Notes: generated by a model from the letters alone, not told the origin. 64,000 nt of DNA from Calothrix sp. PCC 6303 (GCF_000317435.1 NC_019751.1:2914001-2978000), one strand, 5' to 3'; positions 1-8,334 are shown, counted from the first letter of the stretch. Numbers and translations: made by a program.

Positions 1-396
1 AGATTTGAAGAACAGCGAAAAAGCAAAGAAAAATTCATCTATTGGGCAAAAAGTAATGGTTTTTTAGTCGTAACCAAAGAAGGTAAAGCGAAAGGAGATG
101 ATTACGAGAATAATGTTGATGTAGTGATGGCGATAGATGCAATTGAGTTAGCTTTAGAAATTAAACCAGATATTGTGGTTCTGGTAACGGGGGATTCTGA
201 TTTTGCTTATTTAGCACAGAAATTGAGAAGACGTGGAATCCGGGTTGAGGTGGCTTCAGTCGAACAGTCTTTAGGAAGTGATTTAAAAAATTCAGCTAAT
301 AGCGTAGTGGATTTAACTGAGGTGTTTGATAAATTTGACCAGCATGATACTAACCAAAATTATCACCGCATTGGTAGTTATAATATCTTTGATTAA
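1..396 (+). CDS. NYN/LabA-like (DUF88) ribonuclease domain protein, 5' end outside window
   Basis: The reading frame is open from base 1, so the start codon lies upstream of the window and only the C-terminal 131 residues are seen. The visible part carries the NYN/PIN-like signature: a segment around KGDDYENNVDVVMAIDA, then VVLVTGDSDFAYLA followed by a basic helix and GIRVEVASVEQSL. The Asp residues in GDSDF and NNVDV are the expected metal-binding acidic residues of NYN nucleases. Family knowledge suggests an RNA-cleaving or RNA-processing role; the substrate cannot be told. It is followed 14 bp later by a small coiled-coil membrane gene with a strong Shine-Dalgarno sequence, so the two may be co-transcribed. 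A start inside the visible part (GTG at 124) would cut the domain and is unlikely. Confidence 0.8.
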   Translation, partial: RFEEQRKSKEKFIYWAKSNGFLVVTKEGKAKGDDYENNVDVVMAIDAIELALEIKPDIVVLVTGDSDFAYLAQKLRRRGIRVEVASVEQSLGSDLKNSANSVVDLTEVFDKFDQHDTNQNYHRIGSYNIFD

Positions 397-410
397 GGAA
401 GGAGTTCTTC

Positions 411-794
411 ATGGGGACAGTCAATGGCAAATTAATTAATCAAAAAATTAATCATTTTGATGAACTTACACAAAAGACTGAGAGAATTAATCAACGTTGT
501 GAGGATTTAGAGTCTCAAGTTATTGCTATAACCAAACACAACTACACACAACATTTGCAAAAGTTAAACCAGGAAATTAATAGTCATAAATCATATCTCC
601 AGAAGTTAGAGCAGAAAATTGGCTTTTTAGAAGATGTAGCATCCAGACAAGCTAAACAGTTATTTTTTCTCAAGATTAGCGGTGTTATTGCTTTAGTTAG
701 TTTATGGCTTATCTTTGGCATGAATAATCAACCTGAACAGAGCAAAACCAAGCCTCATAGAAAAGCAGAATCTCTGGAATTTACTCAATCTTAA
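411..794 (+). CDS. small coiled-coil protein with one C-terminal membrane helix
   Basis: This is a 127-residue protein. Residues about 15-80 are rich in Glu, Lys, Gln and Leu with heptad spacing, as in a coiled coil. One hydrophobic helix follows (about 85-103, LFFLKISGVIALVSLWLIFG), then a short polar tail. The ATG is preceded by GGAAGGAG at a good distance, so the start is firm. The family is not recognised. The topology suggests a long cytoplasmic coiled coil anchored at the membrane. Its position directly behind the NYN gene and ahead of the Ubl operon suggests, but does not prove, that it belongs to the same transcript. Confidence 0.65.
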   Translation: MGTVNGKLINQKINHFDELTQKTERINQRCEDLESQVIAITKHNYTQHLQKLNQEINSHKSYLQKLEQKIGFLEDVASRQAKQLFFLKISGVIALVSLWLIFGMNNQPEQSKTKPHRKAESLEFTQS

Positions 795-866
795 TCTATG
801 AATAAGTTATTTATAGATATTTAAATCATCATCAGCTAAAGAATTGGAACAAAGTGAGAAAATAAG

Positions 867-1064
867 ATGAGAGCAATTGTTAACGGGAAACTGGTTGATT
901 TACCAGAAGGTACAACTGTTGAACAGTTGAGAAAAAAGTTACCAGAAATTGGTCAGGATGATGTGATGGAAGAAGGTTTTAGTGGTACTCGTCCTCTGAA
1001 AAATAATGAAGCACTAAAAGAAGGTTCAAAGGTGTGGACTGTACCTAAAATCGTCAAAGGATAA
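867..1064 (+). CDS. ubiquitin-like modifier protein (Ubl)
   Basis: This 65-residue protein has the look of a single beta-grasp ubiquitin-like domain of the prokaryotic multi-ubiquitin type: a first strand and turn (AIVNGKLVDLPEGTTVEQL), a helix, and a last strand ending in VPKIVKG. The terminal residue is Gly, as needed for adenylation by an E1, although the usual Gly-Gly pair is reduced to Lys-Gly. It is followed by an E2-like gene and a JAB-E1 fusion on the same strand, which is the strongest support for the call. Small size and fast divergence keep the fold assignment an inference. It would act as the conjugated modifier, activated by the product at 1809-3272. Confidence 0.7.
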   Translation: MRAIVNGKLVDLPEGTTVEQLRKKLPEIGQDDVMEEGFSGTRPLKNNEALKEGSKVWTVPKIVKG

Positions 1065-1172
1065 GAGAATTTAATATTTGAGATTTTGGATTTAAAGAAG
1101 TGACTAGAGGCGTTTCAATACAACGTCTGTAGGAGAATTGGAATTGAATACTTGGAATTTTTAAGGAGAATT

Positions 1173-1658
1173 ATGGCAGTTACAATCAGTCAAGAAAAAG
1201 CAGGATTTAAACCCAGTCAGCGAATAATAGAAGAACTAAAACTGTTAGAAAAAGTTGCCAGGAATGTAATTGTTGGTAGCAAGACGGTTGGTGATATCAA
1301 ATATATTGCTGTTTTAATTAAGGGAATGCCTTTGTCTTCTAAAAAGTTTACAGTTTCAAATACAGATGTGTTGTTTTTGTTACCACCAGATTACCCACGA
1401 CTTCCTCCCATTGGCTGTTATCTAAATTACCCATGGAATACGTTAGGAGAAGGAGATCATCATTTTACCCGACAAAGTTATTATGGAGCGCCATTTCTAA
1501 GTGAAGAAGGATGGTACTGGTACTGTGTGGGATTAGGAGGAGGATTTAACCACGATGTTTGGTTAAATTCTTGGAGACCTAGTAATAATCCTGAGAATGG
1601 TCATAATCTTGCGACTTTGTTTGTAACTGCTCGTCATGCGATTAATAGTGATGATTGA
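1173..1658 (+). CDS. prokaryotic E2-like conjugating enzyme (Prok-E2 family E type)
   Basis: The ATG at 1173 is chosen because AAGGAG lies just upstream; a TTG at 1152 would add seven residues. The 161-residue product has a strand-rich E2/UBC-like core with LLPPDYPRLPP (residues about 69-79), the counterpart of the conserved proline-rich segment of E2 enzymes. It continues with GCYLNYPW, paired histidines (about 96-97) and a Trp/Tyr-rich segment containing Cys118 in YWYCVG. Cys118 or Cys82 would be the thioester candidate; which one cannot be decided here. The gene sits between the Ubl and the JAB-E1 fusion, the arrangement described for bacterial Ubl conjugation operons. Likely role: carry the activated Ubl and transfer it to a target. 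Confidence 0.7.
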   Translation: MAVTISQEKAGFKPSQRIIEELKLLEKVARNVIVGSKTVGDIKYIAVLIKGMPLSSKKFTVSNTDVLFLLPPDYPRLPPIGCYLNYPWNTLGEGDHHFTRQSYYGAPFLSEEGWYWYCVGLGGGFNHDVWLNSWRPSNNPENGHNLATLFVTARHAINSDD

Positions 1659-1808
1659 TTTTGGGAAATAGGAAATAGGGGATTGGGAATAAAGCTGTCA
1701 ATATGACCGCAGACATGATGAATTTACACATTTGGGATGCTTCCATTTAGTCAGTATTTAGAGAAGCTCCATCGCTAATAGCTAAAAACCATGAATCAAC
1801 AATAAATC

Positions 1809-3272
1809 ATGAAAAAATCTACTGCAATTTCTCTACATATACCACCAAAGATGTGGTCTGAATTTCGAGAATCTATGCTCAAGTCTCGGATGTTTAATGA
1901 AGAAGTAATTGGTTTTTTATTTTGTCAGCGACATCAAGTTTCAAAATCCAAAATTCGGTACATTCCCAAAACTTGGGTTGTTCCAGCTTCTGACTGCTAC
2001 GAACATCAATCTACAAGTGGATTGGTATTAAAACAGCATTTTCATTCCTATTTGCTAGAAAATCATCTTCAGGTAGGTTTAGATGTAGTTCACATTCATA
2101 CCCATACAGGTCAAGGTATACCTGATTTTTCTCATACTGATGACCGCTATGAGTCGGAATATGCGCGGTTTATTTCATCGAATTTTCCTAAAAAACCTTA
2201 TTTAATTTCCGGTGTGTTCGACGAGAATTTACAATCTGGTCAATTTCGGATTTGGGATAGAAAAGGACAGAAATTTGAGTATCTTAATTTCTGCAATTCG
2301 TTGTTTGAAGTATCTAAATTTGAAGACGTAATAAATCATGATGATTCCATATTTGCTCGACAAAAAATATTTGGCAAAGGAAATCAAAAAGCGCTTAATC
2401 AACTCAAAGTATTACTTATTGGTTGTGGTGGGATTGGTTCAATTTTCGCTGAATTATTAGGACGTTTGGGTGTGAAGAATTGGGTATTAGTCGATCCCGA
2501 TCGCTTGGAGACAACAAATCTCAATCGGATGCCTAGTGCTACACAAGAAATGGTAGAACAACAATGGCATAAAGTCCATTATGTCAAGCATCTGATTAAA
2601 AAAATATATTCTGAGGGTTCCAGCGTCAAAACAATTGTAACTACAGTCGAAAGTGAATTAGCGAAGCAAGAAATAGCAACTTGTGACTTGATTGTGGTGG
2701 CAACTGATAATCATTTTTCTCGCAAAACTGCTCAGGAATTAGCGTTGCAATATATGCGTCCTTTGGTTTGTTTGGGAACTCATATAGACATGAAATCAGA
2801 TAATACACCGCGAATGTATTGCAGAGTTACGGTTCCCCCCTTGGGTGGTGCTTGGTGTTTGATGTGCGGTAATATTATTAACTTACAACGTGCTGCTTTA
2901 GAATCTGCACCGTTGGCAATTAATCAAATAGCTGCTAATGCAGGTTATTTAGAAGGTGTGAATGACCCGGCGGTATTTTGGTTAAATAGTATCTGTGCAA
3001 GTACAGGTGTTGGTGTAATTCACGGGATGGTGAGTGGTTTTTTGAATGTAGATTCTGGGATTGATTGGATTTATGAGTTTCCTGATGGTAATTGGCGAAA
3101 GACTAATACCGAGTATTTGCAGAATGATGATTGTTACTTTTGTGGGATGGGGAGTTTAGAGGAAGTTGTGGAAGATTCAGATTTTGAGGATTCTGATTTT
3201 GAAGATTCGGATTTTTTGGGTTCTGATGTTGAAGATTCAGATTTTGACAATTCAGATTTTTTTGTCTGGTAA
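1809..3272 (+). CDS. JAB/JAMM protease fused to E1-like (ThiF) Ubl-activating enzyme
   Basis: This is a two-domain enzyme of 487 residues. The N-terminal JAB domain has a complete JAMM metal site: an upstream Glu (31/32), then H97-T-H99 and S108-x-x-D111. The E1/ThiF domain starts near residue 200 with VLLIGCGGIGS, the ATP-binding glycine motif, followed by LVDPD and NLNRM. CLMC and, near the end, CYFC form a likely zinc site. The JAB domain would process the Ubl precursor or remove it from targets, and the E1 domain would adenylate the Ubl C-terminus. The last 35 residues are an acidic tandem repeat (EDSDF units), unusual for this family. It is the third gene of the Ubl-E2-E1 set, with 150 bp separating it from the E2 gene. 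Confidence 0.85.
   Translation: MKKSTAISLHIPPKMWSEFRESMLKSRMFNEEVIGFLFCQRHQVSKSKIRYIPKTWVVPASDCYEHQSTSGLVLKQHFHSYLLENHLQVGLDVVHIHTHTGQGIPDFSHTDDRYESEYARFISSNFPKKPYLISGVFDENLQSGQFRIWDRKGQKFEYLNFCNSLFEVSKFEDVINHDDSIFARQKIFGKGNQKALNQLKVLLIGCGGIGSIFAELLGRLGVKNWVLVDPDRLETTNLNRMPSATQEMVEQQWHKVHYVKHLIKKIYSEGSSVKTIVTTVESELAKQEIATCDLIVVATDNHFSRKTAQELALQYMRPLVCLGTHIDMKSDNTPRMYCRVTVPPLGGAWCLMCGNIINLQRAALESAPLAINQIAANAGYLEGVNDPAVFWLNSICASTGVGVIHGMVSGFLNVDSGIDWIYEFPDGNWRKTNTEYLQNDDCYFCGMGSLEEVVEDSDFEDSDFEDSDFLGSDVEDSDFDNSDFFVW
3166..3262 (+). repeat. 15-bp coding tandem repeat (EDSDF units) at the 3' end of the JAB-E1 gene
   Basis: About six diverged 15-bp units encode EDSDF, EDSDF, EDSDF, LGSDV, EDSDF and DNSDF just before the stop codon. 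The repeat is in frame and gives a strongly acidic tail. Confidence 0.85.
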
Positions 3273-3497
3273 ATGGAATAGCCAGGGATTGCAAGTCCCT
3301 GTCTCATAGCTAAAGCCCTCTTTAAGAGGACTCAGTTCGGCGTAAATAATCCAACCAGACCCTCCTCTCGTGGAGTAAGTAGTCTCTCCACGTCTACAAA
3401 ATAGAGGAAAAGCCTATTTCCACTGCTGTGATACATTACAGCATTAAATTCATCTGAAGTGTCCATAATTAACTCTTCAAATATACAGGAGAAAGTT

Positions 3498-4529
3498 ATG
3501 AAATTTAGAAATGCTAAAGGCAATCTCGCTGTTATTACAATCATGATGTTGTTTTGTTTAAGTGTGTTTAGTTATGGAATATATGCAAGTTATTATGGAT
3601 TGCAATTATTTCAGCAAGGTGCTTTCAATTTTATTATTGGTCTATTCTTTTTAGGTTGCGTTGGGGTACCGAGTATTTACTGGGTAGTGTCAACAATTTA
3701 TAGGTATTTTGCGGCTGTACCTTCTTATATTAACCAAAGACAAATACGAGTAATTAATCCTCATTTATTACATGAAAAAGGGTTATATTTTGAGACTGAG
3801 AAATCCTTATGTGCGGCAGTCAAAGAGTTAGCAAAAGCCGAAGGATTACCCACAACTCCAGTGGTGGGAATCGAATTATGCGATGATAATCCGAATGCCT
3901 ATGCGGTTGGTGCAACTCGCTCTTATGCGATGGTGGTTGCAACTACTGGTTTGATTAATCAACTAAATCAACGAGAAGTTGCTGCTGTGATGGCACATGA
4001 ATTAGGGCATATTGCCAACTTAGATACGATGGCAAAAACTTTGCTTTCAGCGGCTTTGGATGGTGTGATGTTGATACTTTTTACGCCAATGATGATGATT
4101 GTATGGTATTTTGGCAGATTTGCGGCTTTGTTAATGCTAGCTGCTGGTTTAATTTATGGATTGTTAGGTAATTGGCAACATGCAACAGGCTTTTTTGTAG
4201 GTGTGTTGGTTTGGATTATTTTAATGATGTTGCCGATGATTACAAAATTTCTCGTCACATTATTAACTTTTTGGCATAGTCGTTGGCGAGAATATCATGC
4301 TGATGCGGTTGCTGCGAGATTAACAAGTGTTGATGATATGGTATCAGCATTGGCAACTCTTGACCGTTTACCTTTTCAACCACCGAAGAAGAATAGAGAG
4401 CAAATGTCTACTTTATGGATTCGGGTAGCGATGAATGAAGAAACAGGGACTTTTCACTGGTTGAAACATACACATCCACCAATTCATAAAAGAATTGAAG
4501 CTTTGAGACGTGGATTATATTTGAGATGA
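3498..4529 (+). CDS. M48 family membrane zinc metalloprotease (HtpX-like)
   Basis: The ATG at 3498 follows AGGAGA, so it is preferred over an ATG 39 bp upstream. The 343-residue protein has two N-terminal membrane helices (about 10-30 and 40-65) and the zinc site H167-E-L-G-H171. Two more hydrophobic segments follow (about 190-250), then EYHADAVAARL, which supplies the third ligand Glu of M48 peptidases. The C-terminus has HPPIHKRIEAL, also typical. Family role: intramembrane or membrane-proximal proteolysis in quality control. It follows the Ubl operon by 225 bp that contain hairpins, so it may be a separate transcript. Confidence 0.88.
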   Translation: MKFRNAKGNLAVITIMMLFCLSVFSYGIYASYYGLQLFQQGAFNFIIGLFFLGCVGVPSIYWVVSTIYRYFAAVPSYINQRQIRVINPHLLHEKGLYFETEKSLCAAVKELAKAEGLPTTPVVGIELCDDNPNAYAVGATRSYAMVVATTGLINQLNQREVAAVMAHELGHIANLDTMAKTLLSAALDGVMLILFTPMMMIVWYFGRFAALLMLAAGLIYGLLGNWQHATGFFVGVLVWIILMMLPMITKFLVTLLTFWHSRWREYHADAVAARLTSVDDMVSALATLDRLPFQPPKKNREQMSTLWIRVAMNEETGTFHWLKHTHPPIHKRIEALRRGLYLR

Positions 4530-4892
4530 TTTGGTAGATGTTTTGAGCTTCTAGTGTTGGAAAAGCCAATTTTATCCTCTCTCCCATCTTGCACCAATTT
4601 TTATTGGTGTAATTTATTTTTTGTATTCTTTGAGTACAGAAATTACGCAACCAAGAATTGTCATTGCGATCACAACAAAGTTTCGAGAAATCGCAACAAA
4701 GTTTCGAGAAGTATAGGTTCCGCATACACAGTATTTTGTGAGATGACATCGCTACGCACCTTTCTGGGGAAGCAGGCTAGGTAATGACGTAATTCTGTGA
4801 TTTTTACGTAAGTCCTAAAGTAAAAAAAACTTATACTTGTATTAAGTATTAATTCTTACTCTTTAAAGTGCTAGTGGTTTTTATATATGATA
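4530..4892. other. intergenic region with a 21-bp tandem repeat and a MITE fragment
   Basis: No gene is supported here. The segment 4672-4710 is a two-copy direct repeat with a 21-bp period (core ACAAAGTTTCGAGAA). The segment 4743-4789 resembles the inner part of the IS630-type MITEs at 25864 and 58100 (CGCACC ... GAAGCAGGCTA ... GTAATGAC). Confidence 0.5.
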
Positions 4893-6065
4893 AGTAGGTG
4901 GGCGAGAAAATTTATAACTATGTAACGAAAATTTAACCAGAGCGACTAGAGTCAAATTTAATACGTCTTGTACTGTAGTTACTTTTTTCCCCTCTAGCTT
5001 TAACGCCATCAATCACGGCGTAAGCGAGGTCTAACTCGTCATCAAATGTTTGCCCACGTAGTTCGTCTTTTTTTAGGTGCTGCCACTCTAATTCAATTGG
5101 GTTCATCTCGGAGCAGTATGCGGGCAGAAAAAAGATGTACAAACCCATGTTTTCCCACTTGGACCATAGCTTTTGCACTTCTTTACATCGGTGTATCGAT
5201 CCGTTATCCTGCACAATTACCCTAATGCGCCCCGTTCTTTGAGCTTCAGTTGCTTCTATTTCCATCATCTCGATGTAAGATTTACGACTAACAGCACCAA
5301 TCACCAGACCGTAAACAAAGCTGATTAAAGGTTGAAGAAAGCCGATAATACTTAATCTCCGTCCACGACGCTGGGTTTGCTCTAAACGTTTTTGCTCACC
5401 TTTGAAGTAATAAGTGTAACCTGGTTCGCTCCATACACAAAATCCTGATTCATCTAGATACTTTAGGTCTATTTCTCCAGACGCAGCAGATAATTCCAAC
5501 ATATCTAGGTCTGCTTGTTTGTTTGCTCGTGCTATCGGGTTTTGCTTGCCTTTGTGACTCTTCCTTGCTCGCTTCCAATTGACCCCCTTTTTTTGAGCAC
5601 CCGCCTTAATCTGTCGGGACTCAGTTTAATTGAGCGATCGCGTTCTAATTTTTGTGCGAGTTGAAGGCTATTGTATGTACGCGGTTCGTTTTTCAGGCAT
5701 TCTTCCAAAAATATGATGTCTTCTTCTTGCCATTTTGACTTTCCCCCTCGACCAGGTAGTTCCCAAAGTCCTTCTAGACCTTTGTTTTTCCAGCTGTGTA
5801 AAACCTCTCTTACCGTTTGTTGAGTCAAATTAAAGTGAGCAGCTATTTTTTCTACATACCAGCCATGTGCATTTAGCCTAATTATTTCTGCTCGATCTTT
5901 TACTTTCTGTGGTACTTCCGCAGTTCTTAGCTGTAACAGGGTTTTGTCTTGCTCACGAGTCAAGAATATCCTTAAACGAGCGCCCATATATTAAGTCACC
6001 TCGGTAGATGCATTCTCCGTATTTACTTATCTTTACATAGTTTGGTTTTTTCTTGCCTACCTACT
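4893..6065 (-). mobile_element. IS630-family insertion sequence
   Basis: The element is bounded by imperfect inverted repeats of about 35 bp that begin AGTAGGTGGGCGAGAAAA at the left and, read inward from the right, AGTAGGTAGGCAAGAAAA. The repeats share ACTATGTAA further in. TA dinucleotides lie directly outside both ends (4891-4892 and 6066-6067), the known IS630 target duplication. It encodes one transposase split over two frames. Confidence 0.9.
4933..5987 (-). CDS. IS630-family transposase (two frames, -1 frameshift)
   Basis: The N-terminal part (5987 down to 5532) has a helix-turn-helix (IAAHFNLTQQTVREVLHSW) and a second winged-helix segment. The C-terminal part (to 4933) carries the DDE residues: DESGF, then VQDNGSIH, then NPIELEWQHLK. 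The first frame runs out at a tRNA-independent position, but moving back one base in the A7-G5 run near 5583-5594 joins it to KKGVNWKRARKS and on to the DDE domain without a gap. IS630 elements often use such programmed frameshifting, so the gene may be functional rather than broken. The joined product is about 350 residues, the normal family size. Confidence 0.85.
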
Positions 6066-6225
6066 TATCTCTGGTGATAAAAAGGGCTGCTTTGTGATCC
6101 AATTTTCTAGAGAGCGATACCAGCGAAGCTGGTTGCCAAGCTCATCGCAAAGATTTTAGGGGCAGTAATGCCGCAAAAGTGTTGTTATATCTAAGTTTTA
6201 GGATTTTGAAGGAGGTTTTGTAACA

Positions 6226-6412
6226 TGATAATCGACGCATCTCGTCAAATCGCTGAAATGCCTATTATCTCGTTGAGATGCGTCGATTGCTTGCTGGACA
6301 AGGATTTGAGGCTTGTGTTTTGTATAATTTTGGAGAACATATATAATGTTTTTCAGAGATGCGTCGATTTGGTCGCTGAAACCCTTACTGGGCAAAGGCT
6401 CCTGAACGAACT
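6226..6412 (+). promoter_or_regulatory. putative CRISPR leader with repeated GAGATGCGTCGAT blocks
   Basis: The 13-mer GAGATGCGTCGAT occurs at 6275-6287 and 6356-6368, with an inverted copy at 6231-6243. The last copy is followed by GTCGCTGAAACCCTTACTGG and then the first CRISPR repeat. A related string (AAGGGTTTCAAGCG, inverse sense) precedes the second array at 10936. The position and the shared wording support a leader; no gene is supported here. Confidence 0.45.
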
Positions 6413-6520
6413 CCCCACCGATTGGGTTAATTCGGATTAGTTGGAAACCTACTGGCACCGCTACTACTCAAGGACAGTTTCAAGCCCCACCGATTGGGTT
6501 AATTCGGATTAGTTGGAAAC
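6413..6520 (+). CRISPR. mini CRISPR array: two 36-bp repeats, one 36-bp spacer
   Basis: Identical 36-bp repeats lie at 6413-6448 and 6485-6520, each starting CCCCACCGATTGGG and ending GGATTAGTTGGAAAC, with a 36-bp unique spacer between. The GAAAC end marks the spacer side, so the array reads on the + strand. The inner part can fold as a small hairpin (CCGA/TCGG). No cas1, cas2, cas6 or effector gene is present in the window. Confidence 0.85.
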
Positions 6521-6575
6521 AGGTGAGTCGGAGTGTTTCCTTAAGGCTCGTTGTTGTCAACTTGTAGGGATAAAC

Positions 6576-6610
6576 AAAAAAGCCCTCTGAAATTAGAGGG
6601 CTTTTATTTT
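6576..6610 (+). terminator. intrinsic terminator downstream of the mini CRISPR array
   Basis: The stem AAGCCCTCT / AGAGGGCTT (6580-6588 and 6594-6602) has a 5-base loop and is followed by TTATTTT on the + strand. It could end the CRISPR transcript. An A tract on the other side means it could also work in reverse. Confidence 0.8.
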
Positions 6611-6654
6611 ACTAACAACACCGGTAAAATAACTCAAGCTGCACTAGTTAGTAT

Positions 6655-7551
6655 ATGACTCGATTTCCTCATGATGAATTTGCCAAGGGTTTCTTGGAGT
6701 CTTTGTTATCACCTTTCGGGAAGGTTCAAACTTCTTTTAAAATCGGTTCTGAGGTCAGGGAAGTTGATATTTACTTTCAACCAAATCCTCAAGTAGAATC
6801 TGATTTGGCTTTGGGACTGTTGGGGAAATTAGCGAAAAATAGTCTTATTTTTGAGCCTTTTCGGAACCCAGTTAAAACTCAGCAAATCCGCTTTTGTATG
6901 GGGAAACTATACGATTTACATGCCGATTTGTTTCGAGAGTCCAAAAGAAATAAACAACCAGAGCCAAAAGATTCTGAACTACCGTGCTTGTGGATTTTAA
7001 CTCCAACACTCTCTGAGGCAATTTTAGACGGATATGGTGCAAAATTAGCTCCAGAATTCACGCCAGCAGGTGTGTATTTAGTCAACCCAAGTTATAAATT
7101 CGGAATTGTTGTAATTCATCAGTTACAAAAAACGCCAGAAACTTTATGGTTTAGATTGCTGGGTAAGGGAAATGTTCAATCTGAGGCTATTGTTGAAGTT
7201 GCCAAGTTACCTGAAAATCATCCTTGCCGCCAAAATGCATTAGATTGGTTGGGAAATTTAAAGGTTATATTAGAGTCAAGGGAAGTTTTGGAGCCAGAAG
7301 AGAGGGATTTGATGATGCAATTATCACCTTTATACTTGGAAAAAATTCGCGCAGCAGAATCACTTGGTCGTCAGGAGGGACAATGTGAGCTTTTGCTTCG
7401 GTTGTTGAATCGACGGGTGGGAAGCTTATCCCCTGAGATGCAGGATCAGGTTAAGGCTTTGACTTTAGCACGACTGGAGGAATTAGGCGAGGCTCTATTA
7501 GATTTTACTAGTTTAACAGATTTAGAAACTTGGTTGAATCAATTACATTAG
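6655..7551 (+). CDS. DUF4351 domain protein with PD-(D/E)XK-like N-terminal region
   Basis: This 298-residue protein ends in a DUF4351 domain (about 240-298: LLLRLLNRRVGSLSPEM...LEELGEALLDFTSLTDLETWL). The same domain closes the Rpn-type protein at 40862-41773, so the call is internally supported. The N-terminal two thirds (EVREVDIYFQP early on) resemble the cyanobacterial RpnC/PD-(D/E)XK group often annotated as putative transposase-associated nucleases, but a full active-site set is not obvious. The ATG has no clear Shine-Dalgarno sequence. It follows the terminator by 45 bp and stands alone. Confidence 0.7.
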   Translation: MTRFPHDEFAKGFLESLLSPFGKVQTSFKIGSEVREVDIYFQPNPQVESDLALGLLGKLAKNSLIFEPFRNPVKTQQIRFCMGKLYDLHADLFRESKRNKQPEPKDSELPCLWILTPTLSEAILDGYGAKLAPEFTPAGVYLVNPSYKFGIVVIHQLQKTPETLWFRLLGKGNVQSEAIVEVAKLPENHPCRQNALDWLGNLKVILESREVLEPEERDLMMQLSPLYLEKIRAAESLGRQEGQCELLLRLLNRRVGSLSPEMQDQVKALTLARLEELGEALLDFTSLTDLETWLNQLH

Positions 7552-7643
7552 AGTCAAAGCTCCCTTATATTTCAATACAGTTCAGTTAGTCGCAAAAAAC
7601 CTAAACTGCAATATGCTAGGAAACAAGCAAACTCACGAAGATG

Positions 7644-7669
7644 TTGGGTTACGCTTCGCTCCACCCAAC
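7644..7669. repeat. short interspersed inverted repeat (TTGGGT ... ACCCAA)
   Basis: A TTGGGT/ACCCAA stem encloses TACGCTTCGCTCC. This matches the common cyanobacterial intergenic palindrome family that surrounds an ACGCTTCGCT loop. Confidence 0.5.
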
Positions 7670-7725
7670 CTACAATGGCTTGATATTTAATCAATGTTGC
7701 ATTCATTTATGTTCAGTTTACCTAA

Positions 7726-8334
7726 TTAATCATTATTAGCAGAATCTTGTTGATCTTGCTGAAAATTAGATTTGGCAGAATCGTATATTTCTCTAATAAA
7801 ATCCTTATCTTTAGTAACTTGCTTTGTTGCAACCTTTAAATTTTTTTCATTAATGGGTACATCTGAAGAAACAAGAAACATAATTGCTTTCAGGTAAGTC
7901 CAGCCCATAACAGTTGAAAGAGCATAGAAAGTAGTACCTGTAATTGCCATTCCTCCAGCAGTCCCTAAACCTGGTACTATTTTTAAAATAGAACCACCAA
8001 CCGAACTTAATATCATTCCAGGAATAATTGATAATATATTTGTTCCTATTGCGGATGCAACTGATTTTAAAATATTTTTGCTGAGTGAAATGCCAAGTGC
8101 GCTATTTATTCGAGCATACATTGTCCAAGTATTGGCAACAAACGCTAATAGATCGGCTCCTGGAGCGACAACAAGAACATCACAGGTAGCAGAAATATAT
8201 GAATGTTGTCTAATGGTTTCTACGGCTTTCTTGGCATCTTCACCTACTAAAGAAACTAACTGTTCATATATCCCAGCTTCAGCTGCAACTAGTCCTGAAA
8301 AAATTTGGCTTTTTGGCATGGATTCTTTGTTCAT
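7726..8334 (-). CDS. DUF697/YcjF-like membrane protein
   Basis: The ATG at 8334 sits 7 bases after GTGAG; a GTG at 8346 would add four residues. The product (202 residues) begins with a helical region, then ADLLAFVANTWTMYARINSALGIS. Two hydrophobic segments follow (about 95-120 and 125-150) that are glycine-rich (IIPGMILSSVGGSILKIVPGLGTAGG), as in DUF697 proteins, which are often fused or linked to dynamin-like or TrmE-like GTPases. The tail is polar and Gln/Asp-rich. No GTPase gene is adjacent, so its partner is unknown. It is transcribed towards the DUF4351 gene. Confidence 0.6.
   Translation of the reverse strand: MNKESMPKSQIFSGLVAAEAGIYEQLVSLVGEDAKKAVETIRQHSYISATCDVLVVAPGADLLAFVANTWTMYARINSALGISLSKNILKSVASAIGTNILSIIPGMILSSVGGSILKIVPGLGTAGGMAITGTTFYALSTVMGWTYLKAIMFLVSSDVPINEKNLKVATKQVTKDKDFIREIYDSAKSNFQQDQQDSANND

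Noticed and set aside
3103-3294. Minus-strand ORF rich in Asn, Gln, Leu and Pro
   Set aside because: It is the antisense image of the acidic coding repeat of the JAB-E1 gene; the composition follows from the repeat.
6198-6458. ORFs on both strands in the CRISPR leader region
   Set aside because: They overlap the repeated GAGATGCGTCGAT blocks and the first CRISPR repeat and have no family pattern.
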